DNA of 64,000 nucleotides from Saussurea involucrata (taxonomy: Eukaryota; Streptophyta; Magnoliopsida; Asterales; Asteraceae): assembly GCA_033807775.1 (NCBI GenBank), contig CM066319.1, positions 137,380,983 to 137,444,982 of the forward strand, written 5' to 3'. Below are positions 57,909-64,000 of this stretch, piece after piece (within the stretch, counting starts at the first letter, position 1; each line of letters starts with the position of its first letter). The notes below the pieces were generated by a model, which did no database searches, had not been told where the DNA came from, and worked only from the letters and a program-made list of their open reading frames with translations. Both the position numbers and the translations under genes were made by a program.

Positions 57909-58156
57909 ATTCTCCCCCCTAATGTTTTATAAAGAAAGAAGCATATATAAACTCCCCCTTTCTTTCTTTAGAACTCTGGTGTGCAACTCTTCAGGTCTTT
58001 AAAGCATTACAAGCTCCCCTTCATATGTAGGCCCATATTCTTGAAAAACCGAGATATTTTAAACTTTTTGTCCAGCTTTCATGACTCAGCTTCATTACTA
58101 TTTTTGACCATCAAGGAGCCTGATTGAGAGAAAACATAAAACATACACATTGAACT

Positions 58157-59483
58157 TGTAACACCCCAGATTTCCGATAAATTGATTCTCGGGCTTGCAG
58201 ACGTCCGCATAGAGCCTAGCCGGACGTCCGTGTGTGGCCGGACATCCGCGTATTTTCGCAGAAGCAGCAGGGAATTTGGGGGGTTTTCGGGTCGAAGGAG
58301 CCAAACGTCCACATTGTGTCTGACGACATTTTCACCCTTTTCACTGTTAGTTTTTCTCTCATCTCTCTCCTACCCTTTATAAAAAAAACTTGATCTCTCC
58401 CTCTTCCCTCACTCGATTTTCTCCCCAAGAAAACCCTAAAACTCCTCCCCCATTGTTTTCTTCCACTTCTTCTTCCTCAAATGATGTTAAAGTTGAGGTA
58501 ACGATTCAAGCTTCAAGGGTTTCAAAACTTCAAGATCTTCATCTTCTTCACCACTTTCCTCCATTGTTAAGCTAGCTTGGGGTTTTCTCCGAGAAACCCA
58601 TTGGTAAGATCATCTTCACTTCCAAACCTTATTTCTTGGTAAAACCTTCAATTTCTACCTCCGAGAGCATTTACTTTGAGGTTTTGACACATTTTGGGTA
58701 TTTTGGATGATTTGAGGTTTTGTCAAAGATTGGCATAAATCTGATTTTGGGAGTTACATTTTGGTGTATTTTAGGTTTGTTTGTGACCTAGATGAATTTT
58801 CTAGTGAATGATGGTGGTAGATCTAAATCCCTCTCCAAAGGAAGCTCAAGATTTGGAGCAAAACCTAGATTTAGCCTAAATCTAGCAAGGTAAGTTCAAG
58901 TTGATTTGTGAAAACATTGTACATGCCAAAAATATCCATTTTAAAGTGTTTATGTGTTTTACTTGACAATTATTCATTCTTGAGTTAATTGGTGGGTTTT
59001 GATTATTTAAAGTGTTTAACTTTATAACCCTTGTAAAACACCCACATTTGGGATTTTTGAGTAATTTGATAAATGAATCATAAATGAAAGTGTCTTGATG
59101 ATTTATTGCATAAATGGAGATTATTTGGTAAAAATGCACCTTTAATGTTTGTTTGAAATATGCACAGTTTATGTTATGGTACGTTTTAAAAATACGAACG
59201 TGTGGGTCATTGGATTTTAGTCATTACCGACCTTGTAAACATTTTAGAAATTGTATACCTTTTTTATTTTGGGTCGAAGGCCAATTGTGATTTAAGAGAC
59301 AAAGATTTTGGGAAAAGATGTATTTTGGGTTTATGTAAGTATATTGGCTCACGTGCAGATAAGATGTTTTGATGTCGATAGAGTAACTAGAACCGGGAAT
59401 CATGACGATGGTAGCAAGGACGATCATGTACGGTACGTTCATAATTGCACATGGCCAGTGTTAGGGTGAACTTACATGTTACA
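58157..59483 (+). repeat. Probable Gypsy LTR (TGTAACACCCC...)
   Basis: It starts TGTAACACCCCAGATTTCC. It has CCGGACGTCCG palindromes at 58195-58250, a TATA-like TTTATAAAA (about 58376) and a CT-rich leader. The end is uncertain; TGTTACA at 59477-59483 is a candidate. No primer site follows, so it may be solo or decayed. Confidence 0.4.
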
Positions 59484-62376
59484 TGTGTATGCATGGACTG
59501 CTTTGATGTAATGACCGGTGGGGTAGTGAAGGAGTTCCTAAGCGAGTAGTCTGTAGAAGAGATTGATGATTACGGAATTGTCGCTTGGAGTGACAACAAG
59601 CATGATGATTACATTTAGTGGACCGTTTTGGGTCGAATTGTTGGTTGGATTAGAACTATAGGCTTATTGAATCGACCTTAATTCAAGGAGAAATTGTAAG
59701 GTTAATTGACGCAACTTCAGATTATTTCCTTAAGAAGTTTGAGCATTCGGATGACGATAGTGTGACTGGGAAATGAGGAGTATGGTTTTGAGACGTTGAG
59801 TGCAGACCAAACTCATACATGAAATTTAATTCTAAAATAAATTGCATCAGTTATTTCTCATGTTCCAAATCATCATGTGGGTTGTATTACGAGATCTTGG
59901 AAAATGTTTAGCACGCACAAGATTTTAAACAATGATTTAAACAAATGCATAAAGTTGTTTCATTGCACGTGGTTGCAAAATTTGTCGAGACTTTCTTTAT
60001 TCTCGTTGTTTCCAAACGCTATATTCGGATATTGTGATATCCATATTTTAATGTTGTTTAGGGTCTTGGACAAGTAACTGCGATACTAGACTTTAACATT
60101 GGATCTCCTCCACATATGTTAAGGTTTTGGATGAAGAGTTTCCTTCTATTATTTTGGTGTTTGAGTCCTATTGGGAATTTTATTCCCCGCGGGTTGTGTT
60201 GAAAAATGCTACTTTATATTGTTTTGCAACAAAATGGAATTTTTTTTGGAATGATGATATTTTAGTCATAACTTCGCCTTGTGCGATTTGATTATTGAGA
60301 ACGAAAATTTTGACACCATTTGATTATTTGGGTATCATTGAATTTCATTGAGTTTTATGGAAGTTCTGTTGAGTCTGATGGAGTTTTAATTTATGACGTT
60401 TTGTGACGCATGGATGAACTGTGAAATGCATAGGCGTGAATTATGGTGTGTGTTTATGGGTTTTATTGAGCATTTTGTCTCTTGCGAGTTTTGTGGAGAA
60501 ATGTTACTCTATGTCGTATTGCAACCAAATAGGGTGGTTTTTGGAATTTTGATATCGTATGGTTTTCTCTTTTGAGTTTTGTGCTAGTACGTTTCATTGC
60601 ATACTATTTGGAGTACGAGTTGACTTATATCCATGGCGTGAATAAACGTATAAGAGTACCATGATAGTTTATTCTAATGCTTTGTTTTATGCACTTTCGG
60701 TTGTTGGTACTTTTGTTATCGTCTCATACAAATGTATTAAATTGATTTATTGGTATGCCTGGCATTATAGCCACTATTTCGGAGCAATTATACATATCGT
60801 TTTACGACTTGAAATTTGAAGCTGGTTTAAATTGTTTTTGCGTATCAATCGAGCCACGTGCACTTATTGTGTTCGTAAGTTCTGAGAAAACTTATGGATT
60901 TTGGTATAGGGATTTGCCTCTTTTGAAGTTTCGTATAAGCCAACTGTTGCATACTATTTTATTTTGGGAAAACTATTATGTGTGCATGGCATAAATAAAT
61001 ACATGCTAGGACCATAGCGATTCATTTTAAAAGTTTGTTGAGCATACTTTTACGTTTCATTAGTAACTTGAATAGTGATCAAAAAGTTTTCAAAATGATT
61101 TCATATGTGGGACGAGTGTGTCCATTTTGCACAACGTAAGTGGTAATAGATTTTTACGCGTACGATTAATTGTTATAAAACATTCGTGTTGAAAAATCTT
61201 ATGAAATTTTCGTTTGACATATTTGTTGAGTCGTTCACTTGAAAACCTTGAAATCATTAGGACTTTGGAGGGCTAAGCAACCCCGGTTGAGGGTGAGGGC
61301 GCATGGAACCTTGTCAGTAGAAGGTTGGGTATTCTGAAGTATGATAGTACCATAAGCCGAATGGTATCGTTTGCAAAACTGATGTACTTTTTCTGACGAA
61401 AGGGTGAGGTTCGCGGTATCCTCTGTTAACGCTTGTGGTAGACCGTTCATTTGGCACCCTTTGTTATGGTAGTTGGTCACTTATTGCATAAGGGATGTGT
61501 AGAACCCTTTAGACAACGTGCTGATATCCTTGATTTTTGTGGATAGGCTCGATGAATTAAATTCGTGTATGAAGCTCTGTAGAAGTTTGAATCTTGGTGA
61601 AATTGCTAAGTGTCAACTTTTGGGTTCTGAGGCCAAGAACCGTTAGAGTATTTGGAGTGTTGTCGTCCAATCTTAAGGGATATTTGTATCGCATGTAGTG
61701 ATTTAAAGAAGTTCGGGTTGTGGTAAGTGGATATAGTTGGATGACTTTTCCTTGTCTGGTAAGAAGTTTGCCAATTGGATGATTAATGCTTGGGCGTATT
61801 TTGGGAGTTGGATAAACTTTGGGTCAAAGACGACCGACTGTTTTGGAGTCTGATTGTACTCGTTAGAGTTAGGTGACAGTTCAATAAAGGGAACAGGTGA
61901 ATTTGGGAATTTTGTCGATTTTGGTGGTGATCGTACCTTGAGTTGGTTGGAGAAAGAGTTTAAAAGCGTGTAGATCTGGACTGATTAGAAGTCGGGATTT
62001 ACCGTTTGGGAAGTATGGGTCACCTAAGGTTGGGAGACCACCGAAGCCACGCGGTCAGAAACTACTCTAGCAAGTCAAGCGTTCACTCGGATATAAGTGT
62101 AATGTGCCTAAGTGGACATTGGTTGTGAGTATCAACATAAAGTTTATCATGGCAGTTTTGTCAAGTGGATTAAAGACAACTCCTCATAAAGAGAGACAGT
62201 CATTTCATGATGGCAACACTAGATGGGATTAAGTCGTAGATCGCTACTCTATTTTGGAAAGACAGGTGACAAGGAATTGAACAGGTCGGTGCTCTACGCG
62301 GTGAATGGTTGTAAACAATCTCATGTTCCTCCGTTGGGTTGGATGTGGTGTGGGGAGTTAAAGCCTTATGGCATCG
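59484..62376. other. Unassigned, probably decayed retroelement DNA
   Basis: About 2.9 kb without an ORF longer than about 80 codons. Base composition is more balanced than the AT-rich spacers, as in retroelement interiors, but I found no gag, RT or integrase motif. Confidence 0.35.
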
Positions 62377-63760
62377 TGTAACGTCCCAAAAATCACAGTA
62401 AATTTAAACTTTTAAAATAATACTTTAATTCAATAAAATACCATTAAATATCCAAATAACCGTTTCGTTGCAAACTCAATTAATAAACAATCTCATTAAA
62501 TTAAACAGCGGAAATAAATTATTCTTAAACATAATATCTCAAACTCATAATTGTGAAAAGTCCTTCGCACGCGCCAGTGTGTACCGTCACGCCTTGGAGC
62601 CACTAGTACCTGAAACCACAGTTTATAGGGAAAGGGTAAGCACGAAGCTTAGTGAATTCAACACCACATACAACACAATTATATAACACTACCCCTAAAA
62701 CAGGTAGATACACATAACCAAGCATGCAAGTCTAAGAACGCATCCTAAACAAGCATACTCACACCAACCCACCTAAACAAGCATTCATCGGTCTCCCCGA
62801 TGACACACGATAACCGTGCACGCATCCCTCGATCCCACCGAGTTCCTACGCCACTCGTGTACACAACCCTCGGTCCCACCGAGTTCACACGACACCCAAG
62901 GTCCATACTAGACACAACACCATCTAGTACCACACAACAAGTAATACCACTTAGCACACGCGAGCTACAGTAATGTAAATATAACCATAGTTCTACGTAG
63001 TGAGTGAACTCACCTCAAAAGCGATGTAGAAATCTTGAACGATCACACGAGCTAGCCAACTCCAAAATCACTTCTCGACACCTAAATAAGTACTATAAAG
63101 TGTCAACTCGAAGCCCGGGATCCTTAATTATAAACATAAGATTAAACGGGTGATATTTCGCCTTTTCGGCCCAAACTGCAGGTATGTTCGGGACCTGCTT
63201 AGCCCCTTCTAGACCCAAAATTCTAGAGATCACTTTTTACAAACAGATAGGTCTAGGTCTTAGCTTTCCAGGGACATATTATACGCGTTCTAACGATTTT
63301 CCTACCATTTTATATGCATTTTACAAAACTGAAACGTCATTCTGGCAGATTCGGACCTGCTGCAAAAACGGCACTTTTGCACCTAGCTAGAGGCCTAACC
63401 AGGTTTTCGCTAAAACACGAAAAATGTGCCCGGCACAGAATGTGACCCGTGGGCACCAGCTTCTCCTCAAACCGAGCTACGACGGAAAAGTTATGGCCGG
63501 TGCAAAACAGGGACAAAATGGGATTCTCACATAAAATGACGATTTTGAAACGGTTTAAAGTTTTCGCGATTAAGCTTAGGGTTTAGGGTTAGCGAAATAG
63601 GATTTTTGGTTACTAGGCTGGACAAATCCCGGCACAACCCACTGCCACCTCCGGCAGTGGTGATCGGCGGCGGCAGCCACCACCGGCGATGGTGGTGATT
63701 CGGTAGCGAAATCCGGCGAGGTTAAGGGATATCCACCTATCCCATCTCTCCACACATACG

Positions 63761-63813
<53 letters not shown>

Positions 63814-64000
63814 CCTAACGGCCGCAGACCCGCCGTCACAGCCACCGGACTGGTGGTGCACGGCGGCAACACCCGACAACAGCCATAGCCGCCTGCGGCG
63901 GCGGGGGTGGTGGTTTCACGGTGGTTCAACGTTGCAAGAACAGAAAACAACGAACATGAAACTTACCGATCGATGATGACCCAGCAGTGCCCGACGGGAT
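62377..64000 (-). repeat. Probable Gypsy LTR, reverse orientation, running off the window
   Basis: The plus strand begins TGTAACGTCCCAAAAATCAC. Its complement ends GGGACGTTACA, like the chromovirus LTR end GGGATGTTACA at 28801. The right part (63600-63950) is GC-rich with GGCGGCGG words. It holds overlapping ORFs on the minus strand that are artefacts of the CA repeat and GC-rich DNA. Confidence 0.4.
63765..63812. repeat. (CA)24 microsatellite
   Basis: 48 bases of uninterrupted CA repeats. Confidence 0.95.

Noticed and set aside
63576..63950. 124-codon minus-strand ORF with a Cys-Val run
   Set aside because: The Cys-Val run is the (CA)24 microsatellite. The rest is GC-rich LTR-like DNA read in overlapping frames.

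Overview
This is a plant nuclear window. It has GT-AG introns, AT-rich intergenic DNA, nested LTR retrotransposons primed by tRNA-Met and tRNA-Asp, PIF/Harbinger-like and hAT-like MITEs, a Helitron terminus and a tRNA-derived SINE. The make-up fits a eudicot with a large repeat-rich genome. An asterid such as a member of the Asteraceae is my guess from the style of the elements, but nothing here proves it.

Only two host genes look intact. On the + strand, 35604-43650 encodes a 762-residue ankyrin-repeat protein in four exons. On the - strand, 47482-51616 encodes a 251-residue phosducin-like protein (PDCL3/VIAF type, thioredoxin fold) in four exons. Both sets of junctions use GT-AG and keep frame. 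Several introns of both genes are loaded with MITEs and inverted repeats.

Layout. 1-6363: the 3' part of a Sirevirus-like copia element with a decayed extra ORF and a 3' LTR, into which a short minus-strand copia-type element (420-2054, TSD GAAAC) has inserted. 6364-10228: AT-rich DNA with two Harbinger-type MITEs. 10229 to about 14500: a minus-strand Helitron ending in a GC-rich hairpin plus CTAG, carrying fragments of an AUX1/LAX auxin-influx-carrier gene and of a DUF985 cupin gene. 14508-32976: a three-level nest. A minus-strand copia element is split by an Athila-type element that has Gag-protease but no pol (15893-31510). That element is split in turn by a young, almost complete chromovirus of Tekay type (20517-28801, TSD GTTAT).

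33025-35330: a terminal-inverted-repeat element holding a SINE with a 17-bp target duplication, a possible second Helitron 5' end, and a compound inverted-repeat element just upstream of the ankyrin gene. 44649-45685: two fold-back elements built around CATATATG palindromes. 46461-47285: a Harbinger-like element with TAA duplication. 51700-64000: MITEs, a dead chromovirus integrase fragment, LTR pieces and microsatellites, with no recognisable host gene.

The transposon proteins serve their own replication. The two host genes are not obviously related in function. The most unusual items are the Helitron with captured genomic exons, the hairpin and G-run array inside the pol-less Athila-type element, the palindrome-cored fold-back pair, and the microhomology-scarred small copia element.
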